DNA from: an uncultured Mailhella sp.
GTDB taxonomy: Bacteria; Desulfobacterota; Desulfovibrionia; Desulfovibrionales; Desulfovibrionaceae
DNA length: 64,000 nt
Direction of reading: 5' to 3'
Assembly: GCF_963931295.1 (NCBI RefSeq)
Contig: NZ_OZ007001.1
Location: 1,178,001-1,242,000 of the forward strand
A model generated the notes under the pieces. The model worked only from the letters and a program-made list of their open reading frames with translations, did not search any database and had not been told where the DNA came from. A program made the position numbers and the translations under genes. Within the stretch, counting starts at the first letter, position 1, and each line of letters starts with the position of its first letter. Below, piece by piece: positions 38,557-47,201 of this stretch.

Positions 38557-39666
38557 ATGCGCTTTCTTCTCCTGCTCCGAAGACTCCGCAGCCTCTGCAT
38601 CAAAGAGCTGCTCATCATTCTCAAGGATCCGGCCAACCGGCTGGTGCTCATCGTGCCCGTGGTCATCCAGTCGTTCATCTTCGGCTACGCGGCCACCTAC
38701 GACCTCAACTTCGTGCCCTACGTCGTGTGCGATCAGAGCCGCTCCCCCCTCTCCCGCGACCTCATCGCCCGCCTCGACGGTTCGGAAAAATTCTCCCGTC
38801 AGGCCACGCTCGACAGCACGGCCGAGGCCGAAAAATGGATCTACGACGGCAAGGCGCTGCTCGCCGTGCAGATAGGCAGCGACTTTGCCGACAAACTTCT
38901 CTCCGGCCAGAGTGCCGACATTCAGGTCATTCTCGACGGCCGCAATTCCACCACGGCCTCCATCGCGCAGGGCTACCTTGCCCAGATTGTGGAAGGCTGG
39001 AACGCCGCCCGCGGCATCAAATCCCCCGTGTCCATCGTCATGCGGGCATGGTTCAATCCGCAGCTCGAAACGCGCTGGAACATCATGCCCGGCATGCTGG
39101 CCTCGCTGAGCATCATTCAGATCATGCTGCTCGCCGCCCTTTCCGTGGCCAGAGAACGGGAACAGGGAACCTTCGATCAAATGCTGGTCACGCCGCTTTC
39201 GCCGTGGGAAATCCTCATCGGCAAGGCCATTCCGCCCATCGTGGTGGGACTCGCCCAGGCCGCGTTCATCCTCGTTATCTGCGTGCTCTGGTTTCACATT
39301 CCCTTTGCGGGAAGCTACGTCGATCTCTTTGTCGCCCTCGGCGTGTTCACCCTGAGCTGCGCCGGACTCGGTCTGTGCGTGTCCGCCATTTCCCTGAGCA
39401 TGCAGCAGGCGCTCGTGTACTGCTTCGTCACGCTCCTGCCCATGATCCTGCTCTCCGGTCTGGCCACTCCCGTGAGCGCCATGCCAAAAGCCCTGCAGAT
39501 CGCCACCTGCGCCAATCCGCTGCGCTTCGCCCTCGTGTGCGTGCGGAGCATCTATCTCGAAGGCTCCACGCTGGCCGACGTTGCGCAAAACTTCGTGCCC
39601 ATGCTGGCCGTGGCCGCCGTCACGCTTCCGCTCGCGGGCTGGCTGTTCCGAAACCGGCTGAGCTGA
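38557..39666 (+). CDS. ABC-2 type permease (YbhR-like)
   Basis: 369 aa from ATG 38557. Same topology as the gene before, with ILKDPANRLVLIVPVVIQSFIFGYAATYD at the first helix, a periplasmic domain, then AREREQGTFDQMLVTPLSP and five helices. Last gene of the exporter operon. Substrates of this exporter class include cationic dyes and drugs in E. coli; here unknown. Confidence 0.88.
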   Translation: MRFLLLLRRLRSLCIKELLIILKDPANRLVLIVPVVIQSFIFGYAATYDLNFVPYVVCDQSRSPLSRDLIARLDGSEKFSRQATLDSTAEAEKWIYDGKALLAVQIGSDFADKLLSGQSADIQVILDGRNSTTASIAQGYLAQIVEGWNAARGIKSPVSIVMRAWFNPQLETRWNIMPGMLASLSIIQIMLLAALSVAREREQGTFDQMLVTPLSPWEILIGKAIPPIVVGLAQAAFILVICVLWFHIPFAGSYVDLFVALGVFTLSCAGLGLCVSAISLSMQQALVYCFVTLLPMILLSGLATPVSAMPKALQIATCANPLRFALVCVRSIYLEGSTLADVAQNFVPMLAVAAVTLPLAGWLFRNRLS

Positions 39667-39739
39667 GGCAAAAAAACAGAGTCCGCAAACGCTGAGACGG
39701 AAAAAGCGATCGCTCTCCAAAATGCCCGGAGCATGAAAA

Positions 39740-39762
39740 AGCGCGGCCGAAACGACCGCGCT
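39740..39762 (-). terminator. Terminator between the exporter operon and thiD
   Basis: Arms AGCGCGG and CCGCGCT with a 9-nt loop; on the minus strand the stem runs into a T run (39735-39739). It fits best as the end of the thiD transcript. Confidence 0.6.
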
Positions 39763-39943
39763 CCATACTCGTGTGCAGCTCCACACATGCGTAATTCCGC
39801 TCAGCAAGCCCGGCCTGCTCTGTCCTTCAGACATCCGGTTCGTGCGCCCCTGAAAGTTACGGCCTGTTTGTGAACGTTTTCCCTCACGAACAGCGCTTCT
39901 GCGCTTCACGGCGCAACATCAGGGCCGAGCCTGCGGCCGCAGA

Positions 39944-40750
39944 TCAGCGCTGCATGAGAGCGGCCATGTGATTGCAGGGGCCGTGCCCCTTGCCCGGCGC
40001 AAAGCTGTGACGAAGCGCCAGATTCAGAAACTCCTGCGCCTTTGTGACCGCCACTCGCAGCGGCATGCCGAGTGCGAGCTGCGCGGCAATGCCTGCGGAA
40101 AGCGTGCAGCCCGTGCCGTGACTGTTCTGCGTGTCCACATGCGGCTGACGAAGGGCCACGGGCTCGCACCCCTTTTCCAGCAGCCAGTCGGTCACGAAAA
40201 CAGGATTGCCCTCGCAGTGACCGCCCTTCATGAGCACGGCCCGTGCGCCGCTCTTCAAAAGCCGCTCGCCCGCCTCAATGATGTCGTCCTCGGTTTTTAT
40301 CGTCATGCAGGAAAAGAGTTCGGCCTCTGGACGGTTGGGCGTAAAGAGATCCGCTCGCGGCATGAGTCGCTCGCGCAGCGTAGCTATGCCCTCATCTTCC
40401 ATGAGCTTGTGACCGCTCGTACTTACGCACACGGGATCCACCACCAGCGGAAAGGTCTGCGCGTCCAGAATGTCGGCCACCGCGTTGATGATGCCGGAAT
40501 TGAACATCATCCCCGTCTTGGCCGCGTTCACGGGAAAGCCCTCCAGCACGGTGTTGAGCTGAAGCGCCACAAACTCGGGTTCCGGCGCATGAATGCCCGT
40601 CACCCCAAGGCCGTTCTGCGCGGTGAGCGCCGTAATCACGCTCATGCCGAACGTCCGCATCATGGTCATGGTCTTCAGATCGGCCTGTATGCCGGCTCCG
40701 CCGCCGGAATCGGACCCCGCAATGGTCAGAACATTCGGTATCTTCTGCAT
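39944..40750 (-). CDS. thiD: Hydroxymethylpyrimidine/phosphomethylpyrimidine kinase
   Basis: Phosphorylates HMP and HMP-P in thiamine synthesis. 268 aa from ATG 40750 with AAGGAGCG upstream. N-terminal NVLTIAGSDSGGGAGIQADLKT (substrate-binding) and C-terminal NSHGTGCTLSAGIAA (anion hole and catalytic Asp region with GTGC) are diagnostic. No other thi genes are near, so it may serve salvage. No THI-box riboswitch was recognised upstream. Confidence 0.92.
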   Translation of the reverse strand: MQKIPNVLTIAGSDSGGGAGIQADLKTMTMMRTFGMSVITALTAQNGLGVTGIHAPEPEFVALQLNTVLEGFPVNAAKTGMMFNSGIINAVADILDAQTFPLVVDPVCVSTSGHKLMEDEGIATLRERLMPRADLFTPNRPEAELFSCMTIKTEDDIIEAGERLLKSGARAVLMKGGHCEGNPVFVTDWLLEKGCEPVALRQPHVDTQNSHGTGCTLSAGIAAQLALGMPLRVAVTKAQEFLNLALRHSFAPGKGHGPCNHMAALMQR

Positions 40751-40910
40751 GAAACGCTCCTTTTTTCCTGCACTTTTCTTCCTGAGATGCACACAAAAGC
40801 CTTGCACCGTCAAGTTTCTCCCGCCGCCGAACCCCTAAAGTTCTTGATGGAACGCGTTTTTTTAGGTACAAGAAAACCTAATTCTATTTTTTCCCGAAAG
40901 GAGTCCGTGG

Positions 40911-42326
40911 ATGCACCGTTTCAAATTCATTTCGGCCCTCCTTCTGGCGATGCTGCTTGTGCCGAGCATATGCCTCGCCGAAGGTCATTTCCAGCTGCCC
41001 AATGATCTTTCCATCATGTGGGTTGTGCCCTTTGTCTGCATGCTGCTTTCCATAGCCATCTGCCCCCTGGTGGTTCCTCATTTCTGGGAGCATCATTTCG
41101 GCAAGGTGGCCCTCTTCTGGGGACTGGCCTTCCTCGTTCCCTGCGCGCTCGTCTTCGGCTTCGGCAACGCCTTCTTCATCGCCGCCGAAAGCATCCTGCT
41201 TGAGTACGTGCCCTTCATTCTGCTGCTGCTCGCCCTCTTCACCGTGGCCGGCGGCATCCGCCTCAAGGGCACCCTCGTGGGCACTCCCATCGTGAACACC
41301 GCCATCCTGGCCGTGGGCACCATCCTCGCCAGCTGGATGGGCACCACCGGCGCCGCCATGCTTCTCATCCGTCCGCTGCTGCGCGCCAACGCCCACCGCA
41401 AATACCGCGTGCATCAGGTCGTGTTCTTCATCTTCCTCGTGGCCAACATCGGCGGCTCCCTCACTCCTCTGGGCGATCCGCCGCTGTTCCTCGGCTTCCT
41501 CAAGGGCGTGAGCTTCTTCTGGACCACCGTGCATCTCTTTATGAAGACGCTGCTGATCTCCGTCATCCTGCTCGCCCTCTACTTCGTCATCGACACCGTG
41601 CTCTTCAAGAAGGAAGGCAGCCCCGTTCCCGCCGACGCCGCCGGTTCCAAGGAAAAGCTCGGCTTTGAAGGCTGCATCAACTTCGTGTTCCTCGCCTGCA
41701 TCGTGGCCAACACCCTCATCTCCGGTCAGTGGACCGGTCCCACCTTCCACATCTTCGGCGTTCCCATGGAACTGCAGAACGTCGTGCGCGACATCATGTA
41801 CATCGTGATCGCCGTGGCTTCCTGGAAGGCTACCGACATGGGCTGCCGCACCCGCAACAACTTCACCTGGGCCCCCATTGAAGAAGTCGCCAAGCTGTTC
41901 ATCGGCATCTTCCTCAGCATGATTCCCGCCATCGCCATCCTGAAGGCCGGCTCCGACGGCGCTCTCGCCGCCGTGGTGAACCTCACCACCGACGCCGAAG
42001 GTCATCACGTGACATCCATGTTCTTCTGGATGACCGGTCTGCTGTCCTCCTTCCTGGACAACGCTCCCACCTACCTCGTGTTCTTCAACACCGCAGGCGG
42101 CAACGCCGCGCAGCTCATGACCGACGGCGAAGTGCTGGCTGCCATTTCCGCCGGCGCGGTGTTCATGGGCGCCAACACCTACATCGGCAACGCGCCGAAC
42201 TTCATGGTGAAGGCCATCTCCGAAGAACAGGGCGTCAAGATGCCCAGCTTCTTCGGCTACATGGCCTGGTCCGTCGGCATTCTCTGCCCGCTCTTCGCCC
42301 TCATCACCTTCCTGTTCTTCATGTAA
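40911..42326 (+). CDS. NhaD/ArsB-superfamily sodium:proton antiporter-like membrane protein
   Basis: 471 aa with AAGGAG before ATG 40911. N-terminal signal-like helix ending SICLAEG, then about 11-12 membrane helices. Motifs NIGGSLTPLGDPPLFLG (about 185-201) and SFLDNAPTYLVFFN (about 377-390) match the inverted-repeat Asp/Asn-bearing segments of the ion transporter superfamily, as in NhaD. Likely role: Na+ expulsion or pH control. Single gene with a strong terminator. Confidence 0.82.
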   Translation: MHRFKFISALLLAMLLVPSICLAEGHFQLPNDLSIMWVVPFVCMLLSIAICPLVVPHFWEHHFGKVALFWGLAFLVPCALVFGFGNAFFIAAESILLEYVPFILLLLALFTVAGGIRLKGTLVGTPIVNTAILAVGTILASWMGTTGAAMLLIRPLLRANAHRKYRVHQVVFFIFLVANIGGSLTPLGDPPLFLGFLKGVSFFWTTVHLFMKTLLISVILLALYFVIDTVLFKKEGSPVPADAAGSKEKLGFEGCINFVFLACIVANTLISGQWTGPTFHIFGVPMELQNVVRDIMYIVIAVASWKATDMGCRTRNNFTWAPIEEVAKLFIGIFLSMIPAIAILKAGSDGALAAVVNLTTDAEGHHVTSMFFWMTGLLSSFLDNAPTYLVFFNTAGGNAAQLMTDGEVLAAISAGAVFMGANTYIGNAPNFMVKAISEEQGVKMPSFFGYMAWSVGILCPLFALITFLFFM

Positions 42327-42345
42327 TCTCCGTCTGAACCTCGTC

Positions 42346-42380
42346 AAAGGGGCCGCGTCCATTCCGGGCGCGGCCCCTTT
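42346..42380 (+). terminator. Terminator after the antiporter gene
   Basis: Perfect 12-bp arms AAAGGGGCCGCG and CGCGGCCCCTTT with an 11-nt loop, 19 bp after the stop. This is also the last GC-rich sequence before the AT-rich patch. Confidence 0.8.
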
Positions 42381-42408
42381 GGTACATAAAGACCTATTAA
42401 GGAAATTT

Positions 42409-43410
42409 TTGACAATAGGTATCACATCTAACTCATATAGACTATTATCCATTGATTTATTACGTACTTTTCTTGCCTGCATTGTTTGCATTTTACATTT
42501 TGATTGGCATTTTATCCCACAGGGATACCTTGCTGTAGAGATATTTTTCATATTATCTGGTTTTTTCTTTTCCCAAAAAGATTTTAATTCTATAAAGCAA
42601 AACAATTTTATTTTATATTTTACTAAAAGAATAAAACCATTGTATTATTGGTATATACTGGCATGCATATGTTATATTATATTTATATATAAACATTTTT
42701 CATTACATACTATATTAAATGCTCTTCTTTTATGGCCACAAATCGGCATTTCTTCGCCTTGGGGATGCGGTTCTTGGTGGTTTATCGGTGTGTATATATA
42801 TGTATATATATTATATTTAGGACTTTTTTATTTACTAAGTAAACAACTTTCCGTTTTTATTACTGGAATTATTATATTTTTATGTATAGGTATATTATAC
42901 CACCAGAGTCCAGTACACGGTCTCAATTTTACTAATGAGTTATTCATATTTGGCATGTCATTTGGCATGCTGAGAGGGTTCATAGCATTTGGCATAGGAA
43001 TTTTACTAGGCGTTATAAATATAAATATTTCTCAGAAACGATCAATATTAATAAGTATTTTGTTTATATTATTACTATTATATATAATGACACATCCTGT
43101 AACTCCAATATATGATTTTTTGATATATCCTATATCTTTTATTGGAATTATGCATCTATATAATATAAAATTAAGATACAAATCATATATTATAAATAAT
43201 ATACCTCTTATTATGTATTTATTTCATATGATCATTATACAACTGATGTCATCAAATATTAAATCACTTTTTAATAAATATTTAATTCTTTATGTAATAC
43301 TTGTCATATTTATATCATTATCTATTATCGTATTAAATATATTGGCTAAAAAATTATTATGTAATATTAAGTTTATTAATAAAATAATGGATTATATTAT
43401 AAAATATTAA
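42409..43410 (+). CDS. Acyltransferase-3 family membrane protein, probably acquired
   Basis: 333 aa from TTG 42409 with AAGGA 7 bp upstream; no earlier ATG is usable and a TTG at 42379 lies inside the previous terminator. About ten membrane helices. Family marks are LLRTFLACIVCILHF (Arg and His of the catalytic region, about residues 18-32) and GYLAVEIFFILSGFFFS (about 40-56). Such proteins O-acylate surface sugars. The gene is far more AT-rich than its neighbours, Ile/Leu/Tyr-heavy, and shares its patch with an IS200 relic, so recent transfer is likely. Confidence 0.78.
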   Translation: MTIGITSNSYRLLSIDLLRTFLACIVCILHFDWHFIPQGYLAVEIFFILSGFFFSQKDFNSIKQNNFILYFTKRIKPLYYWYILACICYIIFIYKHFSLHTILNALLLWPQIGISSPWGCGSWWFIGVYIYVYILYLGLFYLLSKQLSVFITGIIIFLCIGILYHQSPVHGLNFTNELFIFGMSFGMLRGFIAFGIGILLGVININISQKRSILISILFILLLLYIMTHPVTPIYDFLIYPISFIGIMHLYNIKLRYKSYIINNIPLIMYLFHMIIIQLMSSNIKSLFNKYLILYVILVIFISLSIIVLNILAKKLLCNIKFINKIMDYIIKY

Positions 43411-43655
43411 TTTTTCATGGCTTTTGAAATATTTTAAACAAAAAAAATTATTCAATATATACTAATTGTAAAATTATTTTTATAATTCATAGTAATAACA
43501 TTTTATATTTTATATAAATTTATCATTGCTTATAAGCGATATACATATTATATTTTTTATTTTCTTATCTGCTTAAAGATCACACAGAGCTCCCATATGG
43601 ACCTATAAGACTTCTACCAGCCGCGCCCGGCAAGATCATATACTGGACATCTGCA

Positions 43656-44189
43656 TCACTGTTGCCGGCGGTCCGCAAGCCGGCTTCCGGTATACGGGAT
43701 GCTCAACCGTTCTCCGAGTTTATCCTCACCAGCTGATGCCTGATGTATTCAGTTATCTTTGTCGTGTTCTTACCACTGTGTCGACATAGTAACCTCGGCA
43801 CCAGAACTCCCGATTGCGATATTTGAATTCAGCTTACCGAACTGCTTATATATCATCTGGCTGCTCTTTCCTTCAAATATCCAATGAACGCCGATACCTC
43901 ATCTTGGGCGGCATCTCAAGCAACATAATGGATATGGTCGGGACAACATTCCTCTTCTACTATGCTCACGCTCTTCCGCGCACATGATTTCCGTAATATT
44001 TCTCCTATGGCCCTTTTCCTCTCACCATGAAAAAACTGTCGGCGATATTTTGGTGCAACGCCACGTGATATTTGAAGTTCCATTTCGTATGCACTAACTT
44101 CTTTGCCTCACCCTTTGTGACCTCCTTTTGATTTGCTTATGAGCGCAGTTGCCAGACCACACCCCTTTCTTAGCAAATCAAAAGGAGTA
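43656..44189 (-). mobile_element. Decayed IS200/IS605-family transposase (tnpA)
   Basis: Minus-strand reading gives, across at least three frame changes and several stops, the IS200 TnpA pattern: KKLVHTKWNFKYHV, then PKYRRQFFHGERKRAIGEIL, the HUH residues in PDHIHYV, EMPPKM, FKYRNREFWCRGYYVDTV (the catalytic Tyr region) and a tail EDKLGERLSI. All domains are in the right order, so it was once a full element of single-strand transposition type. It cannot encode a working protein now. The flanking 43411-43655 bases are AT-rich and show no gene. Confidence 0.8.
44124..44189 (-). promoter_or_regulatory. Hairpin covering the tnpA ribosome binding site
   Basis: Perfect 16-bp inverted repeat, CTCCTTTTGATTTGCT (44124-44139) and its complement (44174-44189), enclosing 34 nt. 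On the tnpA transcript the downstream arm ends in AAAAGGAG, the Shine-Dalgarno of the transposase. IS200 is known to hide its ribosome site in such a stem. Confidence 0.65.
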
Positions 44190-44250
44190 GTTATAACTTA
44201 CGCATAACTATAAGTTTTCGGCCCCCACCCCAGCTGTTTTTCTTTTAACC

Positions 44251-44283
44251 AAAAAAGCCCCCTTTCCGAAAAGGAAAGAGGGC
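44251..44283 (-). terminator. Terminator of yebC
   Basis: Arms GCCC-CCTTTCC and GGAAAG-AGGGC around GAAAA, with a T run on the minus strand (44251-44256). It lies 35 bp after the yebC stop. Confidence 0.8.
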
Positions 44284-44317
44284 CCGGGCTCACGCCCAAA
44301 ACTCGCGGATGCGCGCC

Positions 44318-45061
<744 letters not shown>

Positions 45062-45086
45062 GTAAGCCTCCGAAACAGAAAAATGT

Positions 45087-45689
45087 TTATCCCTGAACAG
45101 GGCCCTTGAACCCCATGCCGACTTCAAAAATTTCCTTGCTTTCGGCGCGGGAGCTCTTGGGTTTGAATGTTTTTACCGTGGCAAAGCGCGCGCGGAGCGC
45201 CTTTGCCAGTTCCTGAAAATCCGGCCCCATGAATATCTTGGCGATGAAGCCGCCGCCCGGCTTCAGATAGCGGTCGGCCACCTCCACGGCTTCCAGACAC
45301 AGCTCCAGAGAACGGGCCTGATCGGTGAACTTCGTTCCCGTTGTGCGCGGGGCCATATCGCTGATGACCATGTCGAACGGCCCCTTTTCTTCGAGAAGAG
45401 CCTCGAACTCGGGCGTGCGTTCAAAAACGTTTTCCTGCAGGAAGGTCACGTTCGGGGGAAAGGTCGTATCGGTGCTCTGCAGATCGCAGGAAAGCACGAG
45501 ACCTTTCTGACCCACGCGCTCCGCGGCGTACAGAGACCACGAACCGGGAGCCGCGCCGAGATCGAGCACCTTCATGCCGGGCCTGAAAAGGCGGAAAGCC
45601 CTGTCCATCTCCTTGAGCTTGTAAACGGAGCGGGCAGGGTAATGTTCCTCTTTGGCCTTAAGAAAATAATAATCGCGATATACTTTCAT
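45087..45689 (-). CDS. rlmE: 23S rRNA 2'-O-methyltransferase RlmE (FtsJ)
   Basis: Methylates U2552 of 23S rRNA (E. coli numbering). 200 aa from ATG 45689 ([13 protein letters not shown]), the start used by related proteins; a TTG 42 bp upstream would add 14 residues. SAM-binding motif [12 protein letters not shown] (about 41-52), Lys/Asp catalytic residues around SDMAPRTTG and KIFMG. Ribosome-assembly gene co-oriented with yebC. Confidence 0.92.
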   Translation of the reverse strand: MKVYRDYYFLKAKEEHYPARSVYKLKEMDRAFRLFRPGMKVLDLGAAPGSWSLYAAERVGQKGLVLSCDLQSTDTTFPPNVTFLQENVFERTPEFEALLEEKGPFDMVISDMAPRTTGTKFTDQARSLELCLEAVEVADRYLKPGGGFIAKIFMGPDFQELAKALRARFATVKTFKPKSSRAESKEIFEVGMGFKGPVQG

Positions 45690-45892
45690 GGCTGCTCGGG
45701 ACTGTGTACCGTATTTCCTGGCGGTCGCCAAGTAAATTCCGGGCGGAAATTTTTTGCGGGAAATCTTGTATCACAAACCTTTTTTCTTTTCCAGTCTCTT
45801 GACGGGGCTTTTCCCGGCAGGACAAGACGGATTTCAGACTCATGGAAACGGCCGGCGAGTCGCCCCGCCCGGGCCGCACGCAAAATTTGGAC

Positions 45893-45920
45893 TTGACTTC
45901 TTATCGAGAATAATTATTGT
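45893..45920 (+). promoter_or_regulatory. Promoter of the dfx operon with a Fur/PerR-like dyad
   Basis: TTGACT (45893-45898), 16-bp spacer, TATTGT (45915-45920). The 10-bp palindrome AATAATTATT (45909-45918) overlaps the -10 and resembles half of a Fur or PerR box. Repression by an iron- or peroxide-sensing Fur protein is plausible for an oxygen-defence operon but is inference. Confidence 0.5.
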
Positions 45921-45982
45921 TTATTTGATGCCGCGAAAAACATTTCGCGCAAGCCAACCATCTTCTACCAGGAGAATGAGTC

Positions 45983-46369
45983 ATGCCTGCAAGATATGAA
46001 GTATACCAGTGCAAACATTGTGGAAATATTGTTGAAGTGCTGCATGGCGGCGCTGCCCCCCTCATCTGCTGCGGCGAACCCATGAAGCTTCTGCGCGAAG
46101 GCTCTACCGACGGCGCCAGCGAAAAGCACGTCCCCGTCATTGAAAAGACCGAAAACGGCTACAAGGTGAAGGTCGGTTCTGCCGCGCATCCCATGGCCGA
46201 AGATCACTACATCGAATGGATCGAACTTCTGGCCGACGGCGTTTCCCACATTGCCTTCCTGAACCCCGGCGACGCTCCCGAAGCCGAATTCTGCGTGAAG
46301 GCCGACAAGGTCACCGCCCGCGAATTCTGCAACAAGCACGGCCTCTGGAAGGCCGAATATCAGGGCTGA
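45983..46369 (+). CDS. dfx: Desulfoferrodoxin (superoxide reductase)
   Basis: Reduces superoxide to hydrogen peroxide in the cytoplasm with electrons from rubredoxin. 128 aa with AGGAG before ATG 45983. The N-terminal centre I has Fe-Cys4 ligands C10, C13, C29, C30. The catalytic centre II ligands H49, H69, H75, C116 and H119 are all present, as is Glu47 next to the site. Length and sequence match Desulfovibrio enzymes closely. First gene of a cluster with two rubredoxins and roo. Confidence 0.97.
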   Translation: MPARYEVYQCKHCGNIVEVLHGGAAPLICCGEPMKLLREGSTDGASEKHVPVIEKTENGYKVKVGSAAHPMAEDHYIEWIELLADGVSHIAFLNPGDAPEAEFCVKADKVTAREFCNKHGLWKAEYQG

Positions 46370-46375
46370 TCGACC

Positions 46376-46738
46376 ATGAAGAAGTACATCTGCAACGTCT
46401 GCGGCTACGAATACGATCCCGCCAAGGGCGATCCCGATTCCGGCATCGCTCCCGGCACCGCCTTTGAAGACATCCCCGAAGACTGGGTCTGCCCCGTCTG
46501 CGGCGCTTCCAAGGCCGACTTCGAGGCCGTGGAAGGCGAAGAGCCCAAGGCCGAAAAGGGCGAGAAGGACATGTCCATGTGGCAGTGCCAGGTAGGCAAC
46601 TGCGGCTACATCTACCGCCCCGAAAAGGGCGACCGCAAGGGCAAGATTCCCGCCGGAACCCCGTTTGAAGACCTGCCCGACGACTGGCACTGCCCCGTCT
46701 GCGGCGCAAGCAAGAAAATGTTCAAAAAGCTCGCCTAG
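46376..46738 (+). CDS. Two-domain rubredoxin
   Basis: 120 aa, 6 bp after dfx. Domain 1 (1-50) is a standard rubredoxin with C6, C9, C39, C42. A Glu/Lys-rich linker (~51-66) joins domain 2, where the first pair is C71-X4-C76 instead of C-X2-C, with C106 and C109 completing the site. The wider CX4C spacing is known from the second rubredoxin of D. desulfuricans 27774. The fused protein could carry two electrons or connect different partners (Dfx and Roo). DNA of domain 1 is almost identical to the separate rubredoxin at 46966. Confidence 0.93.
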   Translation: MKKYICNVCGYEYDPAKGDPDSGIAPGTAFEDIPEDWVCPVCGASKADFEAVEGEEPKAEKGEKDMSMWQCQVGNCGYIYRPEKGDRKGKIPAGTPFEDLPDDWHCPVCGASKKMFKKLA

Positions 46739-46756
46739 CGGGCAAAGAGAAGCATT

Positions 46757-46942
46757 ATGGTTCACTGCAAAACTTCCGCGAGCGCCTGCGCGGAGCAGAC
46801 CATGCTCGGCGCCGGCGTCAGGTTTGAACGCATACGCCGCATCACCGGCTATCTGGTCGGCACGCTCGACCGCTTCAACGACGGCAAGCGCGCGGAAGAA
46901 CACGACAGGGTCAAACACTGCAACATGGAAAACTGGCGCTGA
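46757..46942 (+). CDS. Mini-protein resembling the C-terminal tail of anaerobic ribonucleotide reductase
   Basis: 61 aa with AAAGAGAAG before ATG 46757. Residues ~23-53 ([20 protein letters not shown], then [12 protein letters not shown]) are very like the glycyl-radical-loop-flanking C-terminus of class III reductase NrdD. The rest of NrdD is absent and the zinc cysteines are altered (CKTSASAC). No glycyl radical Gly context is complete, so catalysis is unlikely. It sits between two rubredoxin genes; a spare-part or protective role for NrdD after oxygen damage is a guess. Confidence 0.65.
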   Translation: MVHCKTSASACAEQTMLGAGVRFERIRRITGYLVGTLDRFNDGKRAEEHDRVKHCNMENWR

Positions 46943-46965
46943 GCCGCTCTCAAGGAGACACACCG

Positions 46966-47124
46966 ATGGAAAAGTACATCTGCAACGTCTGCGGTTACGA
47001 ATACGATCCCGCCAAGGGCGATCCCGATTCCGGCATCGCTCCCGGCACCGCCTTTGAAGACATCCCCGAAGACTGGGTCTGCCCCGTCTGCGGCGCTTCC
47101 AAGGCCGACTTTGAAGCCGCGTAA
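46966..47124 (+). CDS. rub: Rubredoxin, single domain
   Basis: 52 aa with AAGGAG 8 bp before ATG 46966. Cysteines C6, C9, C39, C42 bind one iron. It should pass electrons to Roo and Dfx. Over ~135 bp it differs from domain 1 of the two-domain rubredoxin by only a base or two, including silent ones, pointing to recent duplication or gene conversion. A strong terminator follows it. Confidence 0.95.
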   Translation: MEKYICNVCGYEYDPAKGDPDSGIAPGTAFEDIPEDWVCPVCGASKADFEAA

Positions 47125-47142
47125 TTGCTGACAAGATTGTCC

Positions 47143-47179
47143 GCGGGCAGCCTTCTTCGGAAGGCTTCCCGCTTTTTTT
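47143..47179 (+). terminator. Terminator between rubredoxin and roo
   Basis: Arms GCGGGCAGCCTTC and GAAGGCTTCCCGC (one mismatch) around TTCG, then seven T. Textbook form. roo thus depends on readthrough or its own promoter in the ~20 bp before it. Confidence 0.9.
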
Positions 47180-47201
47180 GTTTTACCCCGCCGAGGAAAT
47201 C

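Noticed and set aside
37147..39666. 839-codon plus-strand frame across both permease genes
   Set aside because: It runs in another frame of two ABC-2 permeases with recognisable motifs; product is Arg/His/Ala-rich and meaningless.
40884..42605. 573-codon frame antisense to the antiporter gene
   Set aside because: Its product is full of Glu/His/Gly repeats that mirror membrane-helix codons on the other strand; no ribosome site.
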